A stretch of DNA of 43,088 bases, taken from positions 1 through 43,088 of the forward strand of contig CAIUOU010000050.1 of assembly GCA_903900845.1 (NCBI GenBank), in the 5' to 3' direction. Source of the stretch: an uncultured Opitutia bacterium (GTDB lineage: Bacteria; Verrucomicrobiota; Verrucomicrobiia; Opitutales; Opitutaceae). Shown one piece after another: positions 18,447 through 26,490 of the stretch; position 1 is the first letter of the stretch, and each line of letters opens with the position of its first letter. Both the position numbers and the translations under genes were made by a program. The notes beneath the pieces are model-generated. The model saw only the letters and a list, made by a program, of their open reading frames with translations, searched no databases and was not told the origin of the DNA.

Positions 18447-20939
18447 GTGCGCCGATACACCCCGCTTCTCCTCGCCGCCGCGACTCTCGCCGGTGCCGCG
18501 CCGGCCGATAACGCCCCGGCGGAAATCCTGCGTGAGCTCCGGAGCTTCGCCACCACCGGCACGCTGCTGCACGTCGCGGCGCATCCCGACGATGAGAACA
18601 CGCATCTCATCACCTATTTCGCGCGCGCGCGCGGCTACCGCACGGCGTACCTTTCACTGACGCGCGGGGATGGCGGGCAGAACGAAATCGGGCGGGAGTT
18701 TGACGAGAAGCTCGGCCTCGCGCGCACCCACGAGTTGCTGGTCGCGCGGCGCATCGACGGCGGCCGCCAGTTCTTCACCCGCGCGATCGACTTCGGTTAC
18801 TCCAAGTCCGTGGATGAGACGCTGCGCTTCTGGGACCGCCGTGAAGTGCTCGGCGACGTCGTTCGCGTCATCCGCATGTTCCGGCCCGATGTCGTCGTGA
18901 CGCGCTTTTCGCCCACGGGCGGCGGAACGCACGGCCACCACACGGCTTCCGGTCTGCTCGGCGTGGAGGCCGCTAAGCTGGCCGGAGATCCGGCCGCTTA
19001 TCCGGAACAGTTGCGCGAAGGCCTGGGTGTCTGGAGTCCGCGGCGCGTGCTCCTCAACGCCGGCGGGCCCGGCCGTGGCGGCGCGACGCCGTCGGGTGCG
19101 CTCAAAATGGATATCGGCGGGCGCGATTCCGCGAGCGGGGAGGGGCTTGGCGCGATCGCCAGCCGCAGCCGCGGTCAGCATATCACCCAGGGGTTCGGCG
19201 GCTTCGGCAGTCGAGGTCCGGGCGACGGCCCGAACGAGCAGGCGTTCCTTCTCCTGCACGGCGAGCCGGCGCAGCGGGATCTGTTTGACGGGGTGGAGAC
19301 CACGTGGGCGCGGTTCGGAACGAAGGGGAGCCGGGTGGCGAAGCTCACCGCGGAGGTGATTGATGGGTTCCAAAAGGACGACCCGGCGGCCAGCCTGCCC
19401 GCCCTGTTGCGCGTGCGTGCGGCGCTGGCTGAACTGCCGGCGGAGCCTCTGGTCGAGGACCGACGCGCGCAACTGGACCGGATCATCCAGGGAGCGGCGG
19501 GGATCTCGGTACGAAGCGAGTCCGCGCTCGCGGAGGTCGTCCCGGGCGAAACGTTGCGGGTCCGTTTCCAGGCGGGTTCCTCCGGCCGGGCGGCAGTACG
19601 ATGGACAGGCCTTCGCGCGTTCGGTGGCGATATTCCGCCGCCAGCTGCCGCGGTTGTTTCAGGGACTTCCGTTGCCGCGGTCGAGCATGTCGGCCGGATT
19701 CCCACCGACCTCGCGGTTTACCAGCCGTACTGGCTGCGTGAGGCGGGGCGCGACGGGATCGCGACGGTGCGGGATTCCTCGCTGATCGGACTCCCTGAGA
19801 ATCCCGTGGTTTTTCCGGTGGTGTACGAGTTTGAGGTGGCGGGGGAGAAGCTGCGCGTGGAAGACGAGCTGGCCGCTTTCGCCACGGCGGCCAAGGGCGG
19901 CGAACGGAGGCGCCGCGTGGATGTAATCGGGCCGGTTTCCCTGCGCCTGCCGTCCGAGGTCGTGCTTTTTGCGCCGGGAGCCAAACGTCGGGTCGAGGTT
20001 GATGTCGTGGCGGAACGGCCTTCCAGCGGCGGTGCCCGTCTGAGGGTGCCGGCGGGCTGGGTGGCGACGCCCGAAAAGGTGCCTTTCGATCTGGGGAAGC
20101 CCGGTGACTCCATCCGGGTGGCCTTTGATGTCACGGCACCCGCGGTGGTTGGAACCGCGACGCTTCTTGCGGAGGCGGAGGTCGGCGGCGTTTCCTGCAC
20201 GCGACAGCGGGTCGTGATTGATTACGCCCATCTGCCAGTGCTGCTGCTGCAGCCCGAGGCGCGCGTCAGGCTGATGGTCGCCGACGTGGCCTCGCGTCCG
20301 TCGCGTGTGGGGTATCTGCCGGGCGCCGGCGATGATGTGGCGCGCGCGCTTCTTCAGCTCGGTCACGAGGTGAAAACCCTGCGCGGAGCCGATTTGAACC
20401 CGGAGGGTTTGCGCGGCTTGTCGGCGGTGGTCATCGGCGTGCGGGCGTTCAACGAACGCGAGGATCTCGTGGAAACCCTGCCCGGCCTTTGGCGCTGGGT
20501 GGAGGCGGGCGGCACCGTGATCGCGCAGTACAACCGGCCCAACGGACTCGCGGCGCCCAAACTGGGGCCCTATGAGCTCTCGATCCAAGGGTCCGCGCCC
20601 CAGCTTCGTGTCACGGACGAGAAGGCTCCGGTGAGTTTTCTGCTGCCCGGCCATCGCGTGCTGAATCTTCCGAACCGGATCGATGAGGCGGACTTCGCGG
20701 GCTGGGTGCAGGAACGCGGAGCCTACTTTCCGAGCAGCTGGGACGAGTCGCGGCATGAGGCGGTGCTGGCGATGAGCGACCCGGGCGAGGCCGCGCTCCG
20801 CAGCTCGCTGCTGGTGGCCAGGCACGGCAAGGGAAAGTACGTCTACACGGGGCTGGCGTTCTTCCGTCAGTTGCCGGCCGGAGTTCCCGGCGCCTACCGG
20901 CTCTTCGCCAACCTGCTCGCTCTCGGGCCCGATTCATGA
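18447..20939 (+). CDS. Large secreted PIG-L family deacetylase
   Basis: The 830-residue protein has a signal peptide (RRYTPLLLAAATLAGAAPA) followed by a PIG-L/LmbE domain at about residues 35-260. The zinc motif is AAHPDDENTH (His46, Asp48-Asp49), and the third ligand is in GTHGHHTASGLL. Enzymes of this fold remove N-acetyl groups from GlcNAc-type sugars. The remaining 550 residues are beta-rich domains (LRVRFQAGSSGRAAVRWTGL, VGTATLLAEAEVGGV) and a ThuA/glutaminase-like region (LRGLSAVVIGVRAFNEREDL, GGTVIAQYNRPNG). The GTG at 18447 is preferred because it places the signal peptide first; the frame is open 31 codons further up with no export features. Its stop overlaps the next ATG, starting a chain of six coupled genes that ends in bacillithiol synthesis. 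It probably acts in the periplasm on a glycan; the substrate is unknown. Confidence 0.88.
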   Translation: MRRYTPLLLAAATLAGAAPADNAPAEILRELRSFATTGTLLHVAAHPDDENTHLITYFARARGYRTAYLSLTRGDGGQNEIGREFDEKLGLARTHELLVARRIDGGRQFFTRAIDFGYSKSVDETLRFWDRREVLGDVVRVIRMFRPDVVVTRFSPTGGGTHGHHTASGLLGVEAAKLAGDPAAYPEQLREGLGVWSPRRVLLNAGGPGRGGATPSGALKMDIGGRDSASGEGLGAIASRSRGQHITQGFGGFGSRGPGDGPNEQAFLLLHGEPAQRDLFDGVETTWARFGTKGSRVAKLTAEVIDGFQKDDPAASLPALLRVRAALAELPAEPLVEDRRAQLDRIIQGAAGISVRSESALAEVVPGETLRVRFQAGSSGRAAVRWTGLRAFGGDIPPPAAAVVSGTSVAAVEHVGRIPTDLAVYQPYWLREAGRDGIATVRDSSLIGLPENPVVFPVVYEFEVAGEKLRVEDELAAFATAAKGGERRRRVDVIGPVSLRLPSEVVLFAPGAKRRVEVDVVAERPSSGGARLRVPAGWVATPEKVPFDLGKPGDSIRVAFDVTAPAVVGTATLLAEAEVGGVSCTRQRVVIDYAHLPVLLLQPEARVRLMVADVASRPSRVGYLPGAGDDVARALLQLGHEVKTLRGADLNPEGLRGLSAVVIGVRAFNEREDLVETLPGLWRWVEAGGTVIAQYNRPNGLAAPKLGPYELSIQGSAPQLRVTDEKAPVSFLLPGHRVLNLPNRIDEADFAGWVQERGAYFPSSWDESRHEAVLAMSDPGEAALRSSLLVARHGKGKYVYTGLAFFRQLPAGVPGAYRLFANLLALGPDS

Positions 20940-21088
20940 ATGAGACGAAGAAAGCCTCCGCCTCCTTGGAGGACAAAGGTCCGCGGCTGCCGGGCTTCCG
21001 CACCTGGCGCGGTGTCTACCTGCTCGTGATCGGCACGTTTGTCGCGCTGGTGGTGGCGTTGACGATCTTCACCCGACTGCACGCATGA
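20936..21088 (+). CDS. 50-residue single-pass membrane protein
   Basis: This small gene fills the gap between the PIG-L deacetylase and the symporter exactly. Its ATG overlaps the deacetylase stop and its TGA overlaps the symporter ATG, both as ATGA. The product is a charged, soluble N-terminal stretch (MNETKKASASLEDKGPRLPG) followed by one transmembrane helix (YLLVIGTFVALVVALTIF) and the short end TRLHA. I do not recognise the family. The topology and place recall the small accessory subunits encoded just before some sodium/solute symporters (as with acetate and pantothenate permeases), so a symporter partner is the natural guess. It could also simply couple translation. Confidence 0.75.
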   Translation: MNETKKASASLEDKGPRLPGFRTWRGVYLLVIGTFVALVVALTIFTRLHA

Positions 21089-22779
21089 CCGCCCTCGATT
21101 GGATCGTGCTGCTGGGGACCATGCTGGGCATCGCGGCCTACGGCACGTGGCGCACCAGGCGCACGAACCAGCTCGATACCTACCTCAAGGGATCCAGCTC
21201 CAGCGGCTCGTTCACCATCGGGGTTTCCGTCGCGGCGACGCAGGCGAGTGCGATCACGTTTCTTTCGATCCCGGGGCAGGGCTTTGAAAGCGGGATCGGT
21301 TTCGTGCAGAATTATTTCGGGTTGCCGCTCGCCTTGATCCTGGTGTGCGCGGTCTTCCTGCCGATCTATCGGCGGCTCGGGGTTTACACCGCTTACGAGT
21401 ACCTGGGTAAACGCTTTGACACGAAGACGCGTCTGTTGGGCGCCGGTTTGTTCCTTCTGCAGCGCGGACTCGCGAGCGGGGTCACGATCTACGCGCCGGC
21501 GATCATTCTCTCGACCGTGCTGGGCTGGCGTGTCGACCACACGATCATCGGTACGGGGTTGCTCGTGATCATCTACACGGTCACGGGCGGAAGCGCCGCC
21601 GTGAGCCTGACGCAGAAGTGGCAGATGGGCGTGATCTTCGCCGGCATGGCGACGGCGTTCGTCGTGCTGCTCCTGCGCCTGCCGCCCGGGGCGCTCGAGG
21701 TGGCCGGAGCGATGGGTCGGTTGGAGGCGGTGGACTTCTCCCTGGACCCCGATCGGCGCTACACGCTGTGGAGTGGTTTGCTCGGGGGTTTCTTCCTGTC
21801 GCTGTCCTACTTCGGCACGGACCAGTCGCAGGTGCAGCGCTACATCGGCGGCGGCGGTCTGCGCGAGGGCCGCCTCGGGCTCGTCTTCAATGCCCTGCTG
21901 AAGATCCCGATGCAGTTCATGATCCTGCTCCTCGGCGCGCTGGTCTTCGTCTTCTACACCTTTGAGCGGGCCCCCGTCTTCTTCAACCAGGCGGAGTGGC
22001 GCCAGCGGGTTGCGGGGCCTGAAGGGGCGCGGTTTCGCGCCATCGAGGAGCGCCACGACGCGCTGCACGACGAACGCCGGAAGGCGGCCCGGGCGTGGCT
22101 CGAGGTCCGGGACGGTGGCGATCCGCGGTTGGCGGCCGACGCTCGCGCATCGTTGCTGGCGGCGCAGAGGAACGTGGATGCCGTGCGCAAGGAGGCCAAG
22201 TCGGCGCTGACGGCCGCGGATCCCCGGGTGAAGATCAAGGATTCGGACTATGTTTTCATCACCTTCATTGTGACGCAGCTGCCGCCCGGGGTGGTCGGCC
22301 TGCTGGTGGCGGTGATGTTCGCGGCCGCGCTTGGCTCGAAGGCCGGGGAACTCAACGCCCTCGGCACGACGACAACGATCGATCTCTGGCGGCGGTTCCG
22401 GCCCCTTGCGGCCGCCGATGAGGCGCGGAACGTCCGCACGGCAAAGTGGTTCACCGCGCTGTGGGGGCTTTTCGCGATCGCCTTTGCGCTTTTCGCGAGC
22501 TTCTCGGAGAATCTGATCGAGGCGATCAACATCCTGGGGTCGCTTTTCTACGGGGTAGTGCTCGGGATTTTTCTGGTGGCGTTCTTCGCGCGGCGGGTCG
22601 GCGGGACGGCGGTGTTCGCGGCCGCCTTGGTCGCGCAGGCGCTGGTCATCGTGCTCTATCGTTCCCTCTCGATCTCCTATCTCTGGTACAACCTGATCGG
22701 TTGCGCGTCCTGCGTGCTGCTTGCGCTCGTCTTGCAGGCGGTTCTCCCGCGCCAGGCTGGGGAGGGCGCGTCGGCGTGA
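21085..22779 (+). CDS. Sodium/solute symporter (SSS family)
   Basis: The 564-residue inner-membrane transporter couples solute uptake to sodium entry. Family hallmarks are the N-terminal helix ALDWIVLLGTMLGIAAYGTW, the segment SFTIGVSVAATQASAITFLS and the repeated long hydrophobic helices (about 12-13). The motif GLLVAVMFAAALGSKAGELNA precedes LGTTTTIDLWRRF, as in SGLT-like members. Between helices, at about residues 292-390, sits a charged coiled insert (FRAIEERHDALHDERRKAAR, ARASLLAAQRNVDAVRKEA) with a soluble character, longer than in typical members. Start and stop overlap both neighbours by 4 bases. With the PIG-L deacetylase it could form a deacetylate-then-import pair for an amino sugar; that is inference. 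Confidence 0.92.
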   Translation: MTALDWIVLLGTMLGIAAYGTWRTRRTNQLDTYLKGSSSSGSFTIGVSVAATQASAITFLSIPGQGFESGIGFVQNYFGLPLALILVCAVFLPIYRRLGVYTAYEYLGKRFDTKTRLLGAGLFLLQRGLASGVTIYAPAIILSTVLGWRVDHTIIGTGLLVIIYTVTGGSAAVSLTQKWQMGVIFAGMATAFVVLLLRLPPGALEVAGAMGRLEAVDFSLDPDRRYTLWSGLLGGFFLSLSYFGTDQSQVQRYIGGGGLREGRLGLVFNALLKIPMQFMILLLGALVFVFYTFERAPVFFNQAEWRQRVAGPEGARFRAIEERHDALHDERRKAARAWLEVRDGGDPRLAADARASLLAAQRNVDAVRKEAKSALTAADPRVKIKDSDYVFITFIVTQLPPGVVGLLVAVMFAAALGSKAGELNALGTTTTIDLWRRFRPLAAADEARNVRTAKWFTALWGLFAIAFALFASFSENLIEAINILGSLFYGVVLGIFLVAFFARRVGGTAVFAAALVAQALVIVLYRSLSISYLWYNLIGCASCVLLALVLQAVLPRQAGEGASA

Positions 22780-23540
22780 GTGCCGGACCGGTCATCTGCC
22801 TCGGCCAACAACCGTGTGGTTTCTTCCCGCGACGCTTCCTGTACGCCAAGCTCCAGACGGCGCGCCGGGTGCAGGCTGAGATCGGTGGTGAAATCGTGCT
22901 TTTCCTGCACGACAGCGATCACGATCCGCGCGAGACGCAGACCATCGTGCGGCACCGGCACACCGGCCAGCCCGCGACCTTGAATTTCACTTTCGAGAAC
23001 CGGCTGCAGCGCAAATGGTCGCCGCTCCACCTCAAGCGGGTTCCGGCGGGCTGGCAGGCCGGCATGGCGAGGCAGCTGGGAGCCTACGTTTCCCCCGAGC
23101 GGGTTGAGCAGTTCAAGTCGGTTGGTGCCGCCACCGTGGCGGACTTCTGCCTCGAGCTTTACCGCCGTATGGGGCTCCTCGAAGGGATCCGGGTCGTGCG
23201 ATCCAGCGACCCGGCGGTGCGGCGTGCGGGTGGAAGACCGGCGGATTTCTTCGTCGACGTGCCGCATGAAGGGGAGGTCGTGCGCGCCCGCTGGCGCGCC
23301 GGCGGGCTCCAGCTGCACGAAGGGGGAGACAGCTATGTCAGTTTGCCGGCGACGGATTTCACGGACGAGCAGGTGACGCCTGCCCGCGATACCCGCCTGC
23401 CGTGGATGCAGGCGGCGGTCCAATGCACTCACTACGTCGCCGGGGCTGGTGAACAAGCGTACTTGCGCCGCGAGGATGCGCCTGAAATCACGTTTGTGGA
23501 CCGAGACCCCATCGACCGTGCGGACGAAGCCTACCACTGA
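22776..23540 (+). CDS. Compact BshC-like protein, putative bacillithiol cysteine-adding enzyme
   Basis: The 254-residue protein starts at a GTG overlapping the symporter stop. Two blocks recall BshC. The N-terminal Rossmann part has ICLGQQPCGFF (residues 7-17) and VLFLHDSDHDPRET (41-54), like the GQQ and 'W-x-A-S-E-D-H-D' blocks of BshC. The C-terminal part has ARDTRLPWMQAAVQCTHYVA with GAGEQAYL (to residue 230), like the 'R-P-L-x-Q-D-x-x-L-P-x-x-x-Y-V-G-G-P-x-E-x-A-Y' block. Known BshC proteins have about 530-540 residues with a long coiled coil, which is missing here. The next two genes are clear bshB and bshA, so this one stands exactly where the third enzyme of the pathway is expected. 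It would join cysteine to GlcN-malate. The assignment rests on motif reading and position; the activity is unproven. Confidence 0.7.
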   Translation: MSAGPVICLGQQPCGFFPRRFLYAKLQTARRVQAEIGGEIVLFLHDSDHDPRETQTIVRHRHTGQPATLNFTFENRLQRKWSPLHLKRVPAGWQAGMARQLGAYVSPERVEQFKSVGAATVADFCLELYRRMGLLEGIRVVRSSDPAVRRAGGRPADFFVDVPHEGEVVRARWRAGGLQLHEGGDSYVSLPATDFTDEQVTPARDTRLPWMQAAVQCTHYVAGAGEQAYLRREDAPEITFVDRDPIDRADEAYH

Positions 23541-24246
23541 GCGTACCCTGCTTGTTTTCGGGGCCCACCCCGACGACATCGAGTTCGGGTGTGGAGGCGT
23601 GGTGGCCGGCGAAGTGCAGCGGGGGAGATCCGCGCGCTTGGTGGTCTGCTCACGCGGAGAGGCGGGGAGCAACGGCGCGCCGGCGGTTCGCGCGCGCGAG
23701 GCTCGCCGCGCCGCGCGGGAACTCGGAGCCGCGCTCGAGTTCGCCGATCTCGGGGGCGATGCCCACTTTTGCGCGACTCCCGCGCAGGCGATCAAGTTGG
23801 CGGCGGTCATCCGCCGGGTGCGTCCGGCTGTCGTGCTCGCCCCGACCGTGGAGGAAAACCAGCACCCCGACCATGTAGTGCTCGGGAGGTTGGTGCGCGA
23901 CGCCTGCCGTTTGGCGCGTTTCGGCGGTTTGCGCGAGCTGCGCGGCCGTCCTCCGCACGCCATCGGCCAGCTTTTCTTCTATGCGATCACCGCCGAGGCC
24001 GAGCCGGCGGGAATGGGCCGCGTTTTGGTGGACGTCTCGGAGGCGGATGTTCGCACCTCCTGGGTTTCGGCCATGAAGGCGCACGCGTCGCAGTTACGGA
24101 CACGTGACTACGTTGAGTTTCAGCTCACACGCGCGCGGCTGCACGGTCTGATGGCCGGCGTCGAGTACGCCCAGCCACTCTTCCCCGCTTCGCCGCTGCT
24201 GGTGGATTCACTGGGAAGTCTGGAGCGCTCGGCGCGGCGTTTCTGA
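23518..24246 (+). CDS. bshB: BshB-type GlcNAc-malate deacetylase (PIG-L family)
   Basis: The 242-residue zinc enzyme would remove the acetyl group from N-acetylglucosaminyl-malate, the second step of bacillithiol synthesis. The metal motif LVFGAHPDDIEFGCGG (His17, Asp19, Asp20) opens the protein. The conserved GEAGSNGAPAVRAREARRAA and the third-ligand block VEENQHPDHVVLGRL follow, as does the C-terminal VSAMKAHASQLR. The length and the 'GAHPDDIE' start match the BshB1 subgroup and not the larger deacetylase at 18447. The start is uncertain: GTG at 23518 gives a normal short N-terminus and overlaps the BshC-like gene by 23 bases; an ATG at 23476 and a GTG at 23449 lie further up. bshA begins 3 bases after the stop. 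Confidence 0.88.
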   Translation: MRTKPTTERTLLVFGAHPDDIEFGCGGVVAGEVQRGRSARLVVCSRGEAGSNGAPAVRAREARRAARELGAALEFADLGGDAHFCATPAQAIKLAAVIRRVRPAVVLAPTVEENQHPDHVVLGRLVRDACRLARFGGLRELRGRPPHAIGQLFFYAITAEAEPAGMGRVLVDVSEADVRTSWVSAMKAHASQLRTRDYVEFQLTRARLHGLMAGVEYAQPLFPASPLLVDSLGSLERSARRF

Positions 24247-24248
24247 CG

Positions 24249-25400
24249 ATGCCCGGCCGGAGCTTTCGCGTCGGTATCACGTGTTACCCCTCGGTGGGCG
24301 GCTCGGGCATTCTGGCTTCGGCCCTGGGGGAGGAACTGGCCCGCCGCGGGCACGACGTGCATTTCATCAGCTACGACCGGCCATTCCGGCTGCCGGCGGC
24401 GGCCCCTCGGATCCATTTCCATCCGGTCGAGATCAACGACTACGAGTTGTTCAAGTATCCGGACTATACGTTGCCGCTTTCCGTCAAGATGGCGGAGGTG
24501 GCGCGGGATCACGCTCTGGACCTGCTGCACGTGCATTATGCCGTGCCGCATGCCACCGCGGCGATCCTCGCGCGCGCCATGTCTCGGTCCGGCCAGGAGC
24601 CACGAGTCGTGACGACATTACACGGCACGGACACGACCTTGTTGGGACGTGATGCCGGTTACGGGCCGGCGATCAGCCATGCGCTGACGCGTTCGGATGC
24701 CGTCACCGCGGTCTCCGGTTGGCTACGGGATGAGACGGTACGTTTGCTGAAGGTTCGGCGCCCCATTGATGTGATCCCGAATTTTTTCACCCCTCGACCG
24801 CCCGGCCGGTCCCGCGCGGAGATCCGGGCGGAGCTCGGAGTGGGGGAGGCGCCTCTTGTGGTGCATGTTTCGAACCTCCGGCCGGTGAAGCGGATTGACC
24901 TGCTCCTGGAGACCATCGCGCGCACGTTGCCGGGGCGGGATTTCCGGCTGCTCGTGCTTGCGGGCGGGGATTTCCGTCCATTCGTCGCGCAGGCGGAGCG
25001 TTTGGGTGTCGCGAATCGCGTGGTGGTACGCGAGAATGTGTTCGAGGTGGAGGACTACGTCGCGGCGGCGGACGTCGGACTGTTCACCTCCGACTCCGAA
25101 AGTTTTTGTCTGGGAATTCTTGAGGCGATGTTCCTTGGCGTGCCGAGCGTTTCGACTGGGGTCGGTGGAGTGCCGGAGGTCGTGGAAGACGGCAGGACCG
25201 GCTTGCTCGCGGCAGCGGGGGACGGGGCCGGGCTTTCCGCCGCCCTCGCCGCCCTGCTGGATGACCCGGCCCGCCGCCTCGAGATGGGTAAGGCGGCGCG
25301 TCATCGCGCCCGCGCATGTTTTTCCGCCGAGGCGGTCGTCCCGTGCTATGAGGAACTCTACGCGCGCGTCATCGCCGCCCCGCCCACCCCCGCCTCCTAA
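24249..25400 (+). CDS. bshA: BshA-type glycosyltransferase (GT4), bacillithiol synthesis
   Basis: The 383-residue enzyme would join GlcNAc from UDP-GlcNAc to L-malate, the first step of bacillithiol synthesis. The N-terminal GT4 domain reads VGITCYPSVGGSGILASALG, GHDVHFISYDRPFRL, DYELFKYPDYTLPLSVKMAE, LLHVHYAVPHATAAILA and VVTTLHGTDTTLLG, all strongly BshA-like. The C-terminal domain has the UDP-sugar site VHVSNLRPVKRIDLL and the E-x7-E motif ESFCLGILEAMFLG. The C-terminal tail (IAAPPTPAS) and stop codon lie at the left arm of a 20-bp inverted repeat, which may have replaced the original end. Being in the same chain as bshB and the BshC-like gene, it gives a complete predicted pathway. It is last in the operon. 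Confidence 0.93.
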   Translation: MPGRSFRVGITCYPSVGGSGILASALGEELARRGHDVHFISYDRPFRLPAAAPRIHFHPVEINDYELFKYPDYTLPLSVKMAEVARDHALDLLHVHYAVPHATAAILARAMSRSGQEPRVVTTLHGTDTTLLGRDAGYGPAISHALTRSDAVTAVSGWLRDETVRLLKVRRPIDVIPNFFTPRPPGRSRAEIRAELGVGEAPLVVHVSNLRPVKRIDLLLETIARTLPGRDFRLLVLAGGDFRPFVAQAERLGVANRVVVRENVFEVEDYVAAADVGLFTSDSESFCLGILEAMFLGVPSVSTGVGGVPEVVEDGRTGLLAAAGDGAGLSAALAALLDDPARRLEMGKAARHRARACFSAEAVVPCYEELYARVIAAPPTPAS

Positions 25401-25470
25401 GGGGTCAGGGCGTTGAACGTTTAAACCGCGTTACCTTCTGGAAAAACGCCCAACGCCCTGACCCCTTAGG
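25396..25470. repeat. Perfect 20-bp inverted repeat, REP/BIME-like
   Basis: Left arm CCTAAGGGGTCAGGGCGTTG (25396-25415) and right arm at 25451-25470 are exact reverse complements around a 35-base spacer. The likeness extends inwards imperfectly (GAACGTTTAAA against GGGCGTTTTTC when the right side is reverse-complemented), so each side looks like a copy of one unit of about 30 bases in opposite orientation. The left arm includes the bshA stop codon. The GGGGTCAGG core resembles REP units mobilised by RAYT transposases. As RNA it could fold into a long hairpin and act as terminator for the bsh operon. Confidence 0.75.
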
Positions 25471-25531
25471 GGAGGGTCACTCCGCTCTCGCCAAGGGCGG
25501 CGGGCGTCGTCAAGGGTGTCGGTTTCTTATC

Positions 25532-25813
25532 ATGCCGACCTACGACTACGCGTGCCAGGCCTGTGACCACCAGTTCGAGCACTTCCAGTCGATCAAGGAC
25601 GCCCTTTTGGAGAAGTGCCCCAAATGCGGAAAAAAGAAGCTCAAGCGCCTGCTGGGCGCCGGCGCCGGTCTGATCTTCAAGGGCACCGGTTTTTACATCA
25701 CCGACTACAAGAAGAAGTCGGGTGGGGGCGGGGAATCCAAGTCCGGCGGCGAATCGAAGTCCTCCGGCGACAGCAAGTCTTCCGGTTCGTCGACCTCACC
25801 GACCAAGTCCTGA
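25532..25813 (+). CDS. FmdB-family zinc-ribbon protein
   Basis: The 93-residue protein begins MPTYDYACQACDHQFEHFQS and continues KCPKCGKKKLKRLLGAGAGL IFKGTGFYITDY, the standard FmdB zinc ribbon with two CxxC pairs and the family's GTGFY end. A low-complexity tail of Gly, Ser, Lys and Glu (residues 65-93) is disordered and typical of these proteins. The family name comes from a putative regulator of formamidase/amidase genes; its true role is unknown, and a nucleic-acid or metal-linked regulatory role is the common guess. It lies 62 bases past the inverted repeat and is closely followed by a membrane protein gene, two bases after its stop, so it leads the next transcription unit. Confidence 0.92.
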   Translation: MPTYDYACQACDHQFEHFQSIKDALLEKCPKCGKKKLKRLLGAGAGLIFKGTGFYITDYKKKSGGGGESKSGGESKSSGDSKSSGSSTSPTKS

Positions 25814-25815
25814 CC

Positions 25816-26490
25816 ATGCGCGCGAGCCGCCGAGGGCCGCAGGGTCCTAGTTGGGCCGAAGTCAGTACGGCGGCTTTGCTCAGTGTGATTTTGGGCGGCG
25901 TGGTCGGCGCCGCGATTCTCGCCTTTCAGCCGGTGCTGGTCGTCAAGGAACCGCCGGCGCCGAAGGATCGTTTGGCCGGAAGCGTTTACTTCACAGAGGG
26001 CCTGCGCGATTCAACAAAGTCCGCCGAAGCCGTGCGTAAGCGGCAGCTGTTCATGGGCGGGCAGTCCATCTCGCTCAGCGAGGAGGAGCTGAATCTGCTG
26101 TTCGCGGCCCCCGCCGCGGCGCCCGGCGAGAAGCCGAAGCCGGTCGAGGTTTCGGTGGCGGGAGTCTTCTCCGCGGGCGAGCCCAACGTGCGTCTCGCGG
26201 ACGGCCTGATCCAGCTGGCCGCCCCGGTGCGGCTCGCGGTGCCGGATCTCGGGCTCAGGTTCATCGCGCAGATCCGGGGTAGGATGGTGAGAAAGGCAGA
26301 GGGCTTTGTTTTCGAGCCAAGCGAGATGTACCTCGGTTCCTGTCCGCTCGGGGCGATTCCCTTCGTCTCCGGTTTGATTCGCTCGCGCCTGGGAACGCTG
26401 GATTTGGTCCCTGGCGAACTCCGCGCGAACTGGGCCCGACTGGTGGATGCTTCCGTCGAGGGCAGATTGCTCCGGCTGCGGTTGCCGTGA
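25816..26490 (+). CDS. Membrane-anchored protein of unknown function
   Basis: The 224-residue product has a basic start (MRASRRGPQGPSW), one transmembrane segment (VSTAALLSVILGGVVGAAIL AF) and a soluble domain most likely in the periplasm. Notable pieces are RQLFMGGQSISLSEEELNLL near residue 80, VRLADGLIQLAAPVRLAVPD, and a C-terminal GELRANWARLVDASVEGRLL. I recognise no named family; the layout recalls verrucomicrobial conserved hypothetical proteins with a lipid-binding-like beta fold. The ATG at 25816 follows the fmdB stop by two bases, and the frame's earlier opening inside fmdB is ignored. The next gene's GTG overlaps its stop by 4 bases. Confidence 0.8.
   Translation: MRASRRGPQGPSWAEVSTAALLSVILGGVVGAAILAFQPVLVVKEPPAPKDRLAGSVYFTEGLRDSTKSAEAVRKRQLFMGGQSISLSEEELNLLFAAPAAAPGEKPKPVEVSVAGVFSAGEPNVRLADGLIQLAAPVRLAVPDLGLRFIAQIRGRMVRKAEGFVFEPSEMYLGSCPLGAIPFVSGLIRSRLGTLDLVPGELRANWARLVDASVEGRLLRLRLP

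Noticed and set aside
25396-25470. Start of a CRISPR array
   Set aside because: There are only two units, in opposite orientation, with no further spacing pattern and no cas genes nearby.
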